Positions 20,281 to 29,334 are shown, numbered from the stretch's first letter. The stretch: 64,000 nucleotides of DNA from Micromonospora ferruginea (GCF_013694245.2 NZ_CP059322.2:1794001-1858000); one strand, 5' to 3'. Notes: generated from the sequence alone by a model not told the origin. Translations and numbers: made by a program.

Positions 20281-21518
20281 CCGCCCTGATCACCGGCATG
20301 GGCCTGTTCACCCCCGTCGGGCGGGGCGTGGCCGAGACGTTCGACGCGCTGCTCACCGGCCGCTCCGGGCTGCGCCGGCCGCCGGAGGGACACCCGGCGC
20401 GTGACAGCCTGGAGGTGGCCGGGGTGCTGCCACCGATCGACCCGCGCACCGTCGCCTCCGGGCCGGAGACCAAGATCCTCGACCGGGTGGTGCTGCTCGC
20501 CCTGATCACCGCCGCCGAGGCGCTCGCCGACGCCGGCATCGAGGTCGGGCGCGACGTCGACCCGGAGCGGATCGCGGTGATCGTCGGCGGGGTCGGCGGC
20601 ATGTCCACGCTGGAGAGCCAGGTCCTCGCCCGCGCCGACCGGGGCCGCGCCGCGGTCAGTCCGTACCTGCTCACCGGCATCCTGCCGAACATGCCCTCGG
20701 CGCGTATCGCCATCGCGCACGGCATCCGCGGCTACAGCTCGGCGGTCGGCACGGCCTGCGCGTCCGGCGCCCAGGCCGTCGCCGACGGGGTACGCCTCAT
20801 CCGCGCCGACGAGGCCGACGTGGTGGTCTGCGGGGCCAGCGAGGCGCCGCTGTTCGGCACGTTCGCCGACACCTTCGGCAACGCCCGCGCGCTGGCCCGG
20901 GGCTGGGACGAGCCCACCGAGGCCAGCCGGCCGTTCGACAAGCGGCGCAACGGCTTCGTGCTCGCCGAGGGCGCGGCGCTGCTGGTGCTGGAGCGGGCCG
21001 GGCACGCCGCCGCGCGGGGCGTGACCGGGTACGCCGAGGTCGCCGGCTACGGGACGAACACCGACGCGTACCACCCGACCGCGCCGCGCCCCGACGGCGC
21101 CGGCGCGGCCGCGTGCATGCGCAAGGCCCTGGCCGCCGGCCGGATCTCACCGGCCGACGTCGGCTACGTCAACGCGCACGGCACCGGCACGAAGCTGGGC
21201 GACGTCGCCGAGACCACCGCGCTGGCCGAGGTGTTCGGCGTCGGCGGCGTGCCGGTCAGCTCCACCAAGGCGCTCACCGGGCACCTGCTCGGCGCCTCCG
21301 GGGTCCTGGAGACGGCGGCCACCGCGCTGGCGCTCGGGCGTGGCCTGCTGCCACCCACCTACCACCTGGACGACCCGGACCCGGAGTGCGAGGCGGACCA
21401 CGTCCGCGCCGTGCCCCGGCCCACCCGCACCGACCACGCGCTGACGAACTCGTTCGGGTTCGGCGGCCAGAACGTCAGCCTGCTGCTGCGCCGGGTCGCC
21501 ACCCCGGCCAGGGACTGA
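20277..21518 (+). CDS. Beta-ketoacyl synthase (FabF-like) with complete active site
   Basis: This 413-residue KS has Cys161 in AVGTACASGAQAV, the first His in VNAHGTGTKLGD and the second in STKALTGHLLGASG. It should catalyse Claisen condensation on an ACP. It is not KS-alpha-like because TACASG replaces TGCTSG. With the altered KS (16926) and the short chain-length-factor-like protein it forms a second ketosynthase system, possibly building a starter or side chain. No ketoreductase, dehydratase or enoylreductase is nearby. Confidence 0.9.
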   Translation: MTALITGMGLFTPVGRGVAETFDALLTGRSGLRRPPEGHPARDSLEVAGVLPPIDPRTVASGPETKILDRVVLLALITAAEALADAGIEVGRDVDPERIAVIVGGVGGMSTLESQVLARADRGRAAVSPYLLTGILPNMPSARIAIAHGIRGYSSAVGTACASGAQAVADGVRLIRADEADVVVCGASEAPLFGTFADTFGNARALARGWDEPTEASRPFDKRRNGFVLAEGAALLVLERAGHAAARGVTGYAEVAGYGTNTDAYHPTAPRPDGAGAAACMRKALAAGRISPADVGYVNAHGTGTKLGDVAETTALAEVFGVGGVPVSSTKALTGHLLGASGVLETAATALALGRGLLPPTYHLDDPDPECEADHVRAVPRPTRTDHALTNSFGFGGQNVSLLLRRVATPARD

Positions 21519-21579
21519 CCGGACTCCAACCCCGGGCGAGGTGCCCGGGTCTCGACCACGGGGGAAAAGGGGGAAGCCC

Positions 21580-22683
21580 ATGCACGTCAACGGCATAGAC
21601 CATCTGGAGCTGTATGTGGGGGACGCCCGGCAGGCGGCCTTCTACTTCGACACCGCGGTCGGGTTCCGGCTGCACGGCCAGGGCGGCCCGGAGACCGGGC
21701 TGGGCGGGCAGCGGTCGCTGCTGCTGGCCCAGGCCGGCATCCGGCTGCTGCTCACCACCGGCCTGTCCGCCGAGCACCCGGCCGCCACCTACGTGCACCG
21801 GCACGGCGACGGCATCGCGGTGGTGGCACTCGCGGTCGACGACGCCGCCGGGGCCTACGCGGAGCTGGTGGCCCGCGGCGCGACCGGGGTGACGCCACCG
21901 CGGACCTACACCGGCGCGGACGCCGAGGTGGTGATCGCCGAGGTCGGCGGCTTCGGCGACGTGCTGCACCGGCTCGTCGAGCGGCGCGGCGACCGGAGCG
22001 TGTTCCTGCCCGGCGCGATCGAGCCGGTGCCGGCCGCCGACGGCGACGCGCTGCTCGCCGAGGTGGACCACCTGGCGGTGTGCGTGCCGCCCGGGCAGCT
22101 CGACGAGACGGTCGCGCACTACGAGAAGGTGTTCGGCTTCGCCGAGATCTTCGACGAGCACATCGAGGTCGCCGGCCAGGCGATGAACTCCAAGGTGGTG
22201 CAGAGCCCGTCCGGGCAGGTGACCCTGGTGCTGCTGGAGCCGGACACCGGCGCCCGGCCCGGGCAGATCGAGGACTTCCTGCGCTGGCACGCCGGCGCCG
22301 GGGTGCAGCACCTCGGGCTGCGCACCGACGACATCGTCGCCACCGTCGGCGCGCTCGCCGGCCGGGGCGTGCGGTTCGCCCGCACGCCCGGCGCGTACTA
22401 CGACGACCTGGAACAGCGGGTCGGGCGGCTCGACGCGCCGGTGGACCGGCTGCGCGAGCTGAGCATCCTGGTCGACTCCGACCACGACGGGCAGCTCCTG
22501 CAGATCTTCACCGAGTCGATGCACGTGCGCCGCACGCTCTTCCTCGAGGTGATCGAGCGGCGTGGGGCGCGCACCTTCGGCAGCGGCAACATCAAGGCGC
22601 TCTACGAGGCGAAGGAACGTGAGCTGGCCGCGGCGGGGGCGACCCCCACCGTCGCGGCCGGAGGGGCAGGAGCAGGGGTATGA
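21580..22683 (+). CDS. hmaS: 4-Hydroxymandelate synthase (HPPD superfamily)
   Basis: This 367-residue two-domain dioxygenase belongs to the HPPD/HmaS family. Iron ligands are visible as His164 (EVDHLAV), His244 (VQHLGL) and Glu323 (FLEVIERR), three residues offset from the known HmaS positions. The block IFDEHIEVAGQAMNSKVV and the ending TFGSGNIKALYEA resemble glycopeptide-cluster HmaS more than HPPD. It converts 4-hydroxyphenylpyruvate to (S)-4-hydroxymandelate, the first step to 4-hydroxyphenylglycine. A strong AGGGGGA site precedes the ATG. Hmo and HpgT partners are at 37707 and 38830. HPPD activity (homogentisate) is the alternative. Confidence 0.85.
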   Translation: MHVNGIDHLELYVGDARQAAFYFDTAVGFRLHGQGGPETGLGGQRSLLLAQAGIRLLLTTGLSAEHPAATYVHRHGDGIAVVALAVDDAAGAYAELVARGATGVTPPRTYTGADAEVVIAEVGGFGDVLHRLVERRGDRSVFLPGAIEPVPAADGDALLAEVDHLAVCVPPGQLDETVAHYEKVFGFAEIFDEHIEVAGQAMNSKVVQSPSGQVTLVLLEPDTGARPGQIEDFLRWHAGAGVQHLGLRTDDIVATVGALAGRGVRFARTPGAYYDDLEQRVGRLDAPVDRLRELSILVDSDHDGQLLQIFTESMHVRRTLFLEVIERRGARTFGSGNIKALYEAKERELAAAGATPTVAAGGAGAGV

Positions 22684-23603
22684 CGACCATCGATCCCGGA
22701 CTGACCGTCGAGGAGGAGGCGCTGCTGCCCTCCGACGACGACGTCCGGCACTACGCCGAACACGGCTGGTACCTGTCGAAGAAGCTGCTCACCGACGACG
22801 AGGTGGACGAGCTGGTCGCGGCCACCGACCGCTACTACGCCGGGGAGCGCGACCGGCTGCTGCCGGTACGCCCGCCGAAGCTGGCCTACTGGGAGCCGTC
22901 GCGCGGCGACGTGCAGCGGCACAACGACTACGTCCACCACGAGCACGACGGCATCGCCCGGATCCTGCGCAAGCCGCTGATCGGGGCGGTCGCCGCCCGG
23001 CTGGCCCGGGCCGTCGAGATCCGGATCTTCCAGTCCACGCTGATCTGGAAGCCGCCGGTCGCCGGTGAGCCGTCGAACATCGTGCCCTGGCACTTCGACA
23101 AGCACTACTGGGCGTCGTCGTCGTCGGAGAACATGCTCACCGCGTTCGTCCCGTTCCACGACTGCGGCGAGGAGATGGGCACCATCACCATGGTCGACGG
23201 CTCGCACCGGTGGCGGGAGATCGGCGCCGACGACACCGTGGTGCGGCACTTCGCCGACCGCGACCGCGGCCAGCTCGAGGTGATGCTGGCCGAGAACGCG
23301 GCGTACAACCACGCCGAGATCCGCAAGGTGCCCATGGTGATCCCGAAGGGGCACATGAGCTTCCACCACTGCCGCACCTACCACGGCAGCGGCGCCAACG
23401 TCAGCGGCCGCCCCCGGCGGGCGATCTCGCTGCACCTGCAGGACGGCGACAACGCCTGGCGGGAGTATCCGCTCTCCGACGGCTCGCTCGCCGCGTACAA
23501 CCACGACGTGCTGGTCCGCCGCACCCACGACGGTCGGCCGGACTACGCGGACCCCGATTACTGCCCGGTCATCTGGCGCGACCGCGCCCAGCAGGGAGGC
23601 TGA
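22680..23603 (+). CDS. Phytanoyl-CoA dioxygenase (PhyH)-family Fe(II)/2-oxoglutarate oxygenase
   Basis: The 307-residue protein has the PhyH fold signature. The iron motif HxD appears in [10 protein letters not shown], the distal histidine in [12 protein letters not shown], and the 2-oxoglutarate-binding arginine in [12 protein letters not shown]. Such enzymes hydroxylate, halogenate or rearrange unactivated carbons. It overlaps hmaS by four bases, so it probably acts on an intermediate of the same pathway. The substrate cannot be deduced. Confidence 0.85.
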   Translation: MTTIDPGLTVEEEALLPSDDDVRHYAEHGWYLSKKLLTDDEVDELVAATDRYYAGERDRLLPVRPPKLAYWEPSRGDVQRHNDYVHHEHDGIARILRKPLIGAVAARLARAVEIRIFQSTLIWKPPVAGEPSNIVPWHFDKHYWASSSSENMLTAFVPFHDCGEEMGTITMVDGSHRWREIGADDTVVRHFADRDRGQLEVMLAENAAYNHAEIRKVPMVIPKGHMSFHHCRTYHGSGANVSGRPRRAISLHLQDGDNAWREYPLSDGSLAAYNHDVLVRRTHDGRPDYADPDYCPVIWRDRAQQGG

Positions 23604-23605
23604 CA

Positions 23606-24403
23606 ATGTCACGGTACGACTGGGGGAAGACGCACCCGGGCATCGAGCGGTTGGAACGGGCCGTGACCGAGCGGCGCGACGTGGTGGTCAAGCACCCGCT
23701 CTACGCCAACCTGGACACCCACGAGGCGCTGGTCACCTTCATGGAGCACCACGTCTTCGCGGTCTGGGACTTCATGTCCCTGTTGAAGTCGCTGCAGCGT
23801 CAGCTCACCTGCGTCACGGTGCCGTGGATCCCGACCGGGCCGACCGGCAGCCGGCGGCTGATCAACGACATCGTGATGGTGGAGGAGAGTGACGAGCTGG
23901 GCGAGGGCTACATCAGCCACTTCGAGCTGTACGTCAACGGCATGACCGAGGCCGGCGCCGACACCACCGCCGTGGCGAAGCTGGTCGACCTGCTGCGCGC
24001 CGGCCGGCCGGTCACCGAGGCGCTCGGCGCGGCCGGCGTGCCGGCGGCCTCGGCCGCGTTCGCCGGCACCACCTGGCGGATCATCGAGAGCACGCCGGTG
24101 CACTGCCAGGCGGCGGCGTTCGCGTTCGGCCGGGAGGACCTCATCCCGGAGATGTTCACCCAGGTCGTCGCGGTCAACGAGCGCAGCAACCGGCTCAACA
24201 CGTTCGTCGACTACCTGGAGCGGCACATCGAGGTCGACGGCGAGCAGCACACCCCGATGGCCATGCAGATGCTCGCCGATCTGTGCGGCGACGACGACAC
24301 CAAGTGGCAGGAGTGCGCGGACACGGTGAACGACGCGCTGGCCGCCCGGGCCCGGCTCTGGGACGACATCCTCGCCGCGATCAAGGAGGGCCGTCCGGCG
24401 TGA
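23606..24403 (+). CDS. DUF3050 protein (heme-oxygenase-like fold, possible diiron oxidase)
   Basis: This 265-residue protein matches the DUF3050 pattern: [35 protein letters not shown] near the N-terminus (two halves, about residues 30-65), then a conserved [17 protein letters not shown] block. Glu/His pairs in these helices could bind a dinuclear metal, as in heme-oxygenase-like diiron oxidases; that role is inference. It sits three bases after the PhyH gene, giving two potential oxygenases in a row. Function is unknown. Confidence 0.75.
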   Translation: MSRYDWGKTHPGIERLERAVTERRDVVVKHPLYANLDTHEALVTFMEHHVFAVWDFMSLLKSLQRQLTCVTVPWIPTGPTGSRRLINDIVMVEESDELGEGYISHFELYVNGMTEAGADTTAVAKLVDLLRAGRPVTEALGAAGVPAASAAFAGTTWRIIESTPVHCQAAAFAFGREDLIPEMFTQVVAVNERSNRLNTFVDYLERHIEVDGEQHTPMAMQMLADLCGDDDTKWQECADTVNDALAARARLWDDILAAIKEGRPA

Positions 24404-25371
24404 CCGGATCCGACCCGGTCCGGCTCTACCGGACGGTCCGCCTGATCCGCCGCTTCGAGGAGCGCGCGATCGAGCTGGTCGACGCCGGGGAGATCGTCGG
24501 TGGCATCCACCCCTACCTGGGCCAGGAGGGGATCGCCGCCGGGGTGTGCGCGGCGCTGGCCGCCGACGACCTGGTGACCGGCACCCACCGCGGGCACGGG
24601 CACGTGCTCGCCAAGGGCGCCGACCCGGCCCGGATGCTGGCCGAGCTGTGCGGCCGGGTCACCGGGCTCAACCAGGGCCGGGGCGGGTCGATGCACGCCG
24701 CCGACTTCGGCGTCGGCGTACTCGGCGCCAACGCCATCGTCGGGGCCGCCGGCGCGATCCTCACCGGAGCGGTGTGGGAGCGCCGGCGGCGCGGCGCCGA
24801 CGTGGTCGGCGCGACGTTCTTCGGCGACGGCGCGGTCAACGAGGGGATGCTGCTGGAGGCGTTCAACCTGGCCGCGCTCTGGCGGGTGCCGGTGCTGTTC
24901 GTCTGCGAGAACAACGGCTACGCCACCACCATGCCGGTCGCCGGCGCGGTCGCCGGCACGATCGCCGGGCGGGCCGAGGCGTTCGGCATGCCGGCGACCG
25001 CCGTCGACGGCCAGGACCCGGAGTCGGTACGCGCGGCGACCGCCGCCGCCGTCGCGCGGATGCGCGCCGGCGGCGGCCCCGAGCTGATCGAGGCGCACAC
25101 CTACCGCTTCGACGCCCACCACACCTTCGAACACCGGGTACGCCTCGACTACCGGCCGCCGGAGGAGGTGGCCGAGGGCCGCTCCCGCGACCCGGTCGTC
25201 ATCCAGGGCGCCCGGCTGGCCCCGGCGGTGCGGGCCGAGGTCGACGCGGCCGTGGAGGCGGTCCTCGACGCCGCCGTCGACTTCGCGCTGGCCGGCCCGC
25301 ACCCCGACCCGGCGACCGCCCTGGACCACCTGTACGCCAGCGGGCTGACCGCCCGGAACGGAGGTGGCTGA
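24400..25371 (+). CDS. 2-Oxoacid dehydrogenase E1 alpha subunit (thiamine diphosphate-dependent)
   Basis: The 323-residue protein is a PDH/acetoin-dehydrogenase-type E1 alpha. The thiamine diphosphate motif is clear ([20 protein letters not shown]...ENNGYA), as is the GGSMHA block. E1 alpha/beta heterotetramers decarboxylate 2-oxoacids and pass the acyl group to a lipoyl domain. No E2 or E3 gene is adjacent, so it may act on a pathway-specific 2-oxoacid (4-hydroxybenzoylformate from Hmo is a candidate) or borrow an E2. It is distinct from the housekeeping E1 at 48128. Confidence 0.88.
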   Translation: MTGSDPVRLYRTVRLIRRFEERAIELVDAGEIVGGIHPYLGQEGIAAGVCAALAADDLVTGTHRGHGHVLAKGADPARMLAELCGRVTGLNQGRGGSMHAADFGVGVLGANAIVGAAGAILTGAVWERRRRGADVVGATFFGDGAVNEGMLLEAFNLAALWRVPVLFVCENNGYATTMPVAGAVAGTIAGRAEAFGMPATAVDGQDPESVRAATAAAVARMRAGGGPELIEAHTYRFDAHHTFEHRVRLDYRPPEEVAEGRSRDPVVIQGARLAPAVRAEVDAAVEAVLDAAVDFALAGPHPDPATALDHLYASGLTARNGGG

Positions 25372-26336
25372 TGCCCCGGCTCTCCTACCGCAGGGCGCTC
25401 ACCCGGGCGCTCGCCGACGAGATGACCCGCGACGAGTCGGTGGTGGTGCTCGGTGAGGACATCCGGGTGGCCGCCGCGAACGTCACCACCGGCCTGCTGA
25501 AGAAGTTCGGCCCGGAGCGGGTCCGCGACACCCCGCTGTCCGAGCAGGCGTTCACCAGCTTCGCCACCGGGGCGGCGCTGGCCGGGGCCCGCCCGGTGGT
25601 GGAGTTCCAGATCCCGTCGCTGCTGTTCCTGGTCTTCGAGCAGATCGTCAACCACGCGCACAAGTTCCCGCTGATGACCGGCGGTCAGTGCGCGGTGCCG
25701 GTCACCTATGTGGTGCCCGGCTCCGGCTCCCGCACCGGCTGGGCCGGGCAGCACTCCGACCACCCGTACGCGCTCTTCGCCCACGTCGGGGTGACCACCG
25801 TGGTGCCGGCCACCCCGGCCGACGCGTACGGGCTGCTGGTCTCCGCGATCCGCTGCGACGACCCGGTGGTGGTCTTCGCCCCGGCCGGAGCGCTGGACCT
25901 GCGCGAGGACGTGACCGACCCGGCGCCGGTGCCGCTGGGCCGGGGCGTGGTCCGCCGGTCGGGCGACGACGTCACCGTGGTCGCGGTCGGGCACCTGGTG
26001 CACGACGCGCTCGCGGTCGCCGAGGAGCTGTCCGGCCAGGCGTCGGTCGAGGTGTTCGACCCCCGCACGCTCTACCCGTTCGACTTCGACGGGCTGGTCG
26101 ACTCGGTGAGCCGCACCGGGCGCCTCGTGGTGGTCGACGACGGCAACCGTTCCTGCGGCATCGCCGGCGAGATCATCGCGACCGTCGTGGAGCGGGTCCG
26201 GCTGGTCGCCCCGCCCCGGCGGGTCACCCGGCCCGACGGCGCCGTGCTGCCCTTCGCGCCGGCCCTGGACCGGGCCGTGCAACCCGGCCGGGACCAGCTC
26301 ACCGCCGCCATCCAACTGACCCTCAAGGACGGATGA
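25371..26336 (+). CDS. 2-Oxoacid dehydrogenase E1 beta subunit
   Basis: This 321-residue partner of the preceding gene has LGEDIRVAAANVTTGL near the N-terminus, DTPLSEQAFTSFATGAAL, the HSDHPYALFAHVG region and a C-terminal transketolase domain. The ATG overlaps the E1 alpha stop by one base. The pair forms the catalytic E1 unit of the second block, without local lipoyl acyltransferase. Confidence 0.88.
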   Translation: MPRLSYRRALTRALADEMTRDESVVVLGEDIRVAAANVTTGLLKKFGPERVRDTPLSEQAFTSFATGAALAGARPVVEFQIPSLLFLVFEQIVNHAHKFPLMTGGQCAVPVTYVVPGSGSRTGWAGQHSDHPYALFAHVGVTTVVPATPADAYGLLVSAIRCDDPVVVFAPAGALDLREDVTDPAPVPLGRGVVRRSGDDVTVVAVGHLVHDALAVAEELSGQASVEVFDPRTLYPFDFDGLVDSVSRTGRLVVVDDGNRSCGIAGEIIATVVERVRLVAPPRRVTRPDGAVLPFAPALDRAVQPGRDQLTAAIQLTLKDG

Positions 26337-26339
26337 ACG

Positions 26340-27710
26340 ATGGACCCGAACTACCCGTGGCCGCCGCTGGGCCAGGCGTGGACCGACCTGCCCGAGCCGA
26401 CCCGCGCGGCGATGGTGACGGCCGGCGCCGGCGCCTGGAAGGAGATCTTCCACGGCCGGGCCACCTACAACAAGCAGTGGCGGCTGGCCCGCCCGCCGGT
26501 GCTCACCGCGGACGCCTTCCGCGAGCTGAACGAGGTCTCTGACCGCATCGTCCAGCTCATCCTGGAGGCCTGCCGGCGACGTGCCCGCACCGCGGGTGAG
26601 CTGCGCCGGCTGCTCGACGTGCCGGAGGGGGAGACCCGGCTGCTGGACCCGGACGAGGAGCTGCACGAGGGGCTGCTGGCCGCGTACCGGCCGGACGTGC
26701 TGTTCTCCGGCGGCGTGCCGTGCATCGTGGAGTACAACATCGACAGCAGCCTCGGCGGCGGCTTCGACGCGGACACGGTGATCCAGCGGTACGCCGACCT
26801 GTACCGCGCGCACGGCCTGCTCGACGGCGTCCGGCCCGCGCCGTCCCTGCTGGACCAGCGGTTCGTCGCCATCCGGGACAGCCTCGGCCTGCCCGACGGC
26901 GCGCGGGTGGCGCTGCTGATGGACTTCGAGGCGGAATATCCGGGGCTGGACGACCCGGAGACGTTCATCCGGATCCTCTCCCCGCTCGCCGACCAGGCCC
27001 GGCCGTTCGGCATCGACCTGGTCATCGCCCCGGTCGCCACCGCCACGCTCGACGACGAGAGCCGGCTGGTCGTCGGCGGCGCCCCGGTGGACGCGCTGTT
27101 CCGGCTCTTCGTGCCGAACCGGGTCACGCCCAGCGCCGGCCTGGACGCGGTGGCCGGCGCGCTGGCGGCCGGCACCCTGCCGATGTTCGTCAGCAGCGCG
27201 GCCTGGCTGCTCAGCAACAAGCTGAACTACGCCTGGCTCTGGGCGGACCTGGACCTGCTGCCGCAGCCCGACCGGGCGCTGATCCGCCGGTACGTGCCGC
27301 ACACCGTCGCGCTCACCGCCGACCAGCTCGACCGGGCGCTGGCCGAGCAGGCCGACCTGGTGGCGAAGCCGGCCGGCGGCTCGGCCGGGCACGGGGTGCT
27401 GATCGGGCCGGAGTGCAGCGCGGTGGCCTGGGAGGACGGGGTCCGCGCCGCGATCGACGAGGGCGGTCACATCCTGCAGCGCTATCACGAGGCGGATCGG
27501 GTGGCGATGGACTTCGTGCAGATCGAGACCGGTGAGACGGTGACCGCCGACGTCCCGTACAGCCTCGCCCCGTACCTGTTCGGTCGTACCGGCTCCGGCG
27601 CGCTGGCGCGTGTCGGCTATCCCGGCTGCGAGGGGGTGCTCAACCTGGCCCGGGGCGTCCTCATGACCGGCGTGCTGCTCACCGACGCGCCGGCCGCCTC
27701 GGCTCGGTGA
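26340..27710 (+). CDS. Conserved hypothetical protein, possibly ATP-grasp-like ligase
   Basis: This 456-residue soluble protein is not confidently recognised. Two regions recall ATP-grasp or glutathionylspermidine-synthase-like ligases: VEYNIDSSLGGGFDADTV (two halves around residue 130) and a C-terminal LVAKPAGGSAGHGVLIGPE (about 340-358) that resembles an ATP-binding glycine loop. It is the last gene of the second block, three bases after E1 beta. If it is a carboxylate-amine ligase it could attach an amine or amino acid such as Hpg to the polyketide; this is speculation from context. The stop TGA overlaps a palindromic repeat. Confidence 0.6.
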   Translation: MDPNYPWPPLGQAWTDLPEPTRAAMVTAGAGAWKEIFHGRATYNKQWRLARPPVLTADAFRELNEVSDRIVQLILEACRRRARTAGELRRLLDVPEGETRLLDPDEELHEGLLAAYRPDVLFSGGVPCIVEYNIDSSLGGGFDADTVIQRYADLYRAHGLLDGVRPAPSLLDQRFVAIRDSLGLPDGARVALLMDFEAEYPGLDDPETFIRILSPLADQARPFGIDLVIAPVATATLDDESRLVVGGAPVDALFRLFVPNRVTPSAGLDAVAGALAAGTLPMFVSSAAWLLSNKLNYAWLWADLDLLPQPDRALIRRYVPHTVALTADQLDRALAEQADLVAKPAGGSAGHGVLIGPECSAVAWEDGVRAAIDEGGHILQRYHEADRVAMDFVQIETGETVTADVPYSLAPYLFGRTGSGALARVGYPGCEGVLNLARGVLMTGVLLTDAPAASAR

Positions 27711-27763
27711 TCATGAAGTTAGCGGTGCTCGGCGTCTGATTTGTCGCCGCCAACTTCATGATC
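27709..27763. repeat. Palindromic repeat with GATCATGAAGTT arms between convergent genes
   Basis: Seventeen-base arms with one mismatch (27709-27725 and 27747-27763) flank a 21-base loop. The stop codons of both convergent genes lie in or at the element, so it supplies the hydrolase's last residues and probably acts as a bidirectional terminator. Its arms resemble those at 18089-18157. Confidence 0.7.
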
Positions 27764-28576
27764 GCCGGGGGTGGTGAAGAAGGCGGCGAGGGGCGTGGTC
27801 AGTGTGGGGGGTGCGACGGCGATGCCGTTGTGCGGGCTGCCGGGAACGCGCAGGGTGTGGGCGTGGGGGAGCACGGCGGCCAGCATGTCGTTGGTCTCGG
27901 TGAAGAACGGGGCGGCCTTGGCGCCGCTGATCAGCAGCGTCCGGGCGGTGATGCCGGCGTACTGCTCGGCCGGCCCCTCGTACGCCTCGATCTGCCGCGA
28001 CTCGGCGAGCGTCATGCCCACCAGTTCGCCCATCGTCCGCCCGACCTCGGTGCGCAGGAAGAGCCGCGTGATCGCCGTGCGCACCGCCAGCGGCAGCCGC
28101 GACGCGGGGTTCTGCGGGTCGACGGCGGCGGCCACGATCGCCAGGGCCCGCGCCGGGTCGCCGGCCCGCACCGCCGCCTCGGCCGGGTCGAGGAACGCGG
28201 TGGGCATGCCGCGCCCGGCGAGCCGCAGCGGGGTGTCGTAGACCGCGATCCGCTCCAGCGGCAACCGCAGCGCGGCGCGCAGCACCACGAACGCGCCGTA
28301 GCTGTGCCCGACCGCCGAGCGGGCGCCGGTGTGCGTGAGCACCGCGCCGAGGTCGTCGATCTCCTGCTCCACCGTGTACGGATCGCGCCGGGCCGCCGCG
28401 TCCGCCCGGCCCCGCCGGTTGTAGAGGTGCACCGTGAACCGGTCGGCGAGCCGGGCGACCAGCCGGCGGTATTCCCGGATGGTCACCCCGCCGCCGTGCA
28501 CCACCACCAGCCCGGGCCCGGTGCCCGTGGTGTGCAGGACGATGCCCGCGCCGTCCGGCGCCGTGATCCGTTGCAT
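27719..28576 (-). CDS. Alpha/beta hydrolase
   Basis: This 285-residue alpha/beta-hydrolase has an oxyanion-region VVVHGGGVTIREY, the nucleophile elbow GHSYGAF (Ser about residue 95) and a C-terminal histidine in GSPHNGIAV. Its substrate is unknown. The ATG at 28576 has GGAGGGA upstream. Its last residues are encoded by a palindromic repeat, so the native C-terminus may have been extended by the repeat's arrival. It is divergent from a TetR gene, with a shared palindrome between them, and is the likely regulatory target. Confidence 0.82.
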   Translation of the reverse strand: MQRITAPDGAGIVLHTTGTGPGLVVVHGGGVTIREYRRLVARLADRFTVHLYNRRGRADAAARRDPYTVEQEIDDLGAVLTHTGARSAVGHSYGAFVVLRAALRLPLERIAVYDTPLRLAGRGMPTAFLDPAEAAVRAGDPARALAIVAAAVDPQNPASRLPLAVRTAITRLFLRTEVGRTMGELVGMTLAESRQIEAYEGPAEQYAGITARTLLISGAKAAPFFTETNDMLAAVLPHAHTLRVPGSPHNGIAVAPPTLTTPLAAFFTTPGDHEVGGDKSDAEHR

Positions 28577-28599
28577 GACCGTTCCCTCCGACCCCCTCG

Positions 28600-28629
28600 A
28601 AACTGCGAACGCCGTTTGCAGTTTACAGT
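28600..28629 (+). promoter_or_regulatory. 25-bp palindromic operator and leaderless promoter of the TetR gene
   Basis: AAACTGC (28600-28606) and GCAGTTT (28618-28624) are arms of a 25-bp palindrome with one symmetric mismatch pair. It abuts TACAGT (28624-28629), a -10 element seven bases before the GTG, the spacing of leaderless transcripts. Position and symmetry suit TetR autoregulation and control of the divergent hydrolase. Confidence 0.55.
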
Positions 28630-28636
28630 GGGAGGG

Positions 28637-29317
28637 GTGAGCGGCGCACCCTCGAATTCGATCTGGAGCCGGCCGGTACGCGGCACCCGCGGCCCGACCC
28701 CGACGCACGGCCGGGACGAGATCGCCGCGGCCGGCGTCGCGCTGGCCGACGCCGGCGGGCTGGACGCCGTATCCATGCGGGCGGTCGCCGGCGCGCTCGG
28801 CACGGCCGCCGGCTCGCTCTACCGGCACCTGTCGTCCCGCGACGACCTGCTGGACCTGATGGTCGACAGGTGTGTGGGCGAACTGCGCCCTCACCCGGCC
28901 GACGAGGGGAGCTGGCTGGAGCAGTTCCTCCTGCTCGCCCGCCGCCAGCTCGCGTTGCACGAACGGCACCCGTGGCTGGCCGACGCGCTCGCCCGGCGCA
29001 GCGTCCCCGGCCCGAACACGCTCGCCCACTTCGACGCCTGCCTGCGCATCCTGGGCCCGGTTCCGGCCGGGACCGCCGCGAAGTTCGAGGCGATCGCCAT
29101 GGTCACCGGCGTGGTCACGCTCTTCGCCCGCGCCGCCACGGCCACCGGCACGGTGACGTTCGACCACGTCGACCTGACCGCCTACCCGCACCTGGCCGCG
29201 TCGTTCACCGCCCCCGCGCCCGCCCCGCCGCCCGGGGACGACCTGTTCGCCCGCACCCTGCGCGCCCTGCTTACCGGCCTGTTGACCTCGGACGGTCCCC
29301 ACCAGAGACAGCCCTGA
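28637..29317 (+). CDS. TetR/AcrR-family transcriptional regulator
   Basis: The 226-residue protein has an N-terminal TetR helix-turn-helix (about residues 28-75: GVALADAGGLDAVSMRAVAG, then GTAAGSLYRHLSSRDDLLDL) and a C-terminal ligand-binding domain of about 140 residues. The GTG at 28637 abuts GGAGGG too closely for a normal ribosome site, but a TACAGT -10 element seven bases upstream supports leaderless translation. It most likely represses itself and the divergent hydrolase. Confidence 0.85.
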   Translation: MSGAPSNSIWSRPVRGTRGPTPTHGRDEIAAAGVALADAGGLDAVSMRAVAGALGTAAGSLYRHLSSRDDLLDLMVDRCVGELRPHPADEGSWLEQFLLLARRQLALHERHPWLADALARRSVPGPNTLAHFDACLRILGPVPAGTAAKFEAIAMVTGVVTLFARAATATGTVTFDHVDLTAYPHLAASFTAPAPAPPPGDDLFARTLRALLTGLLTSDGPHQRQP

Positions 29318-29334
29318 CCGCCTGCCGGCCGAGC

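Noticed and set aside
21580..22683. Calling the dioxygenase HPPD of tyrosine catabolism
   Set aside because: Motifs around IFDEHIEVAGQAMNS and the C-terminus match HmaS better, and hmo and hpgT partners are in the window. HPPD is kept as an alternative only.
24400..26336. Assigning the E1 pair as the housekeeping pyruvate dehydrogenase
   Set aside because: It lacks E2/E3 neighbours, is embedded among biosynthetic genes, and a complete branched-chain E1-E2 operon exists at 48 kb.
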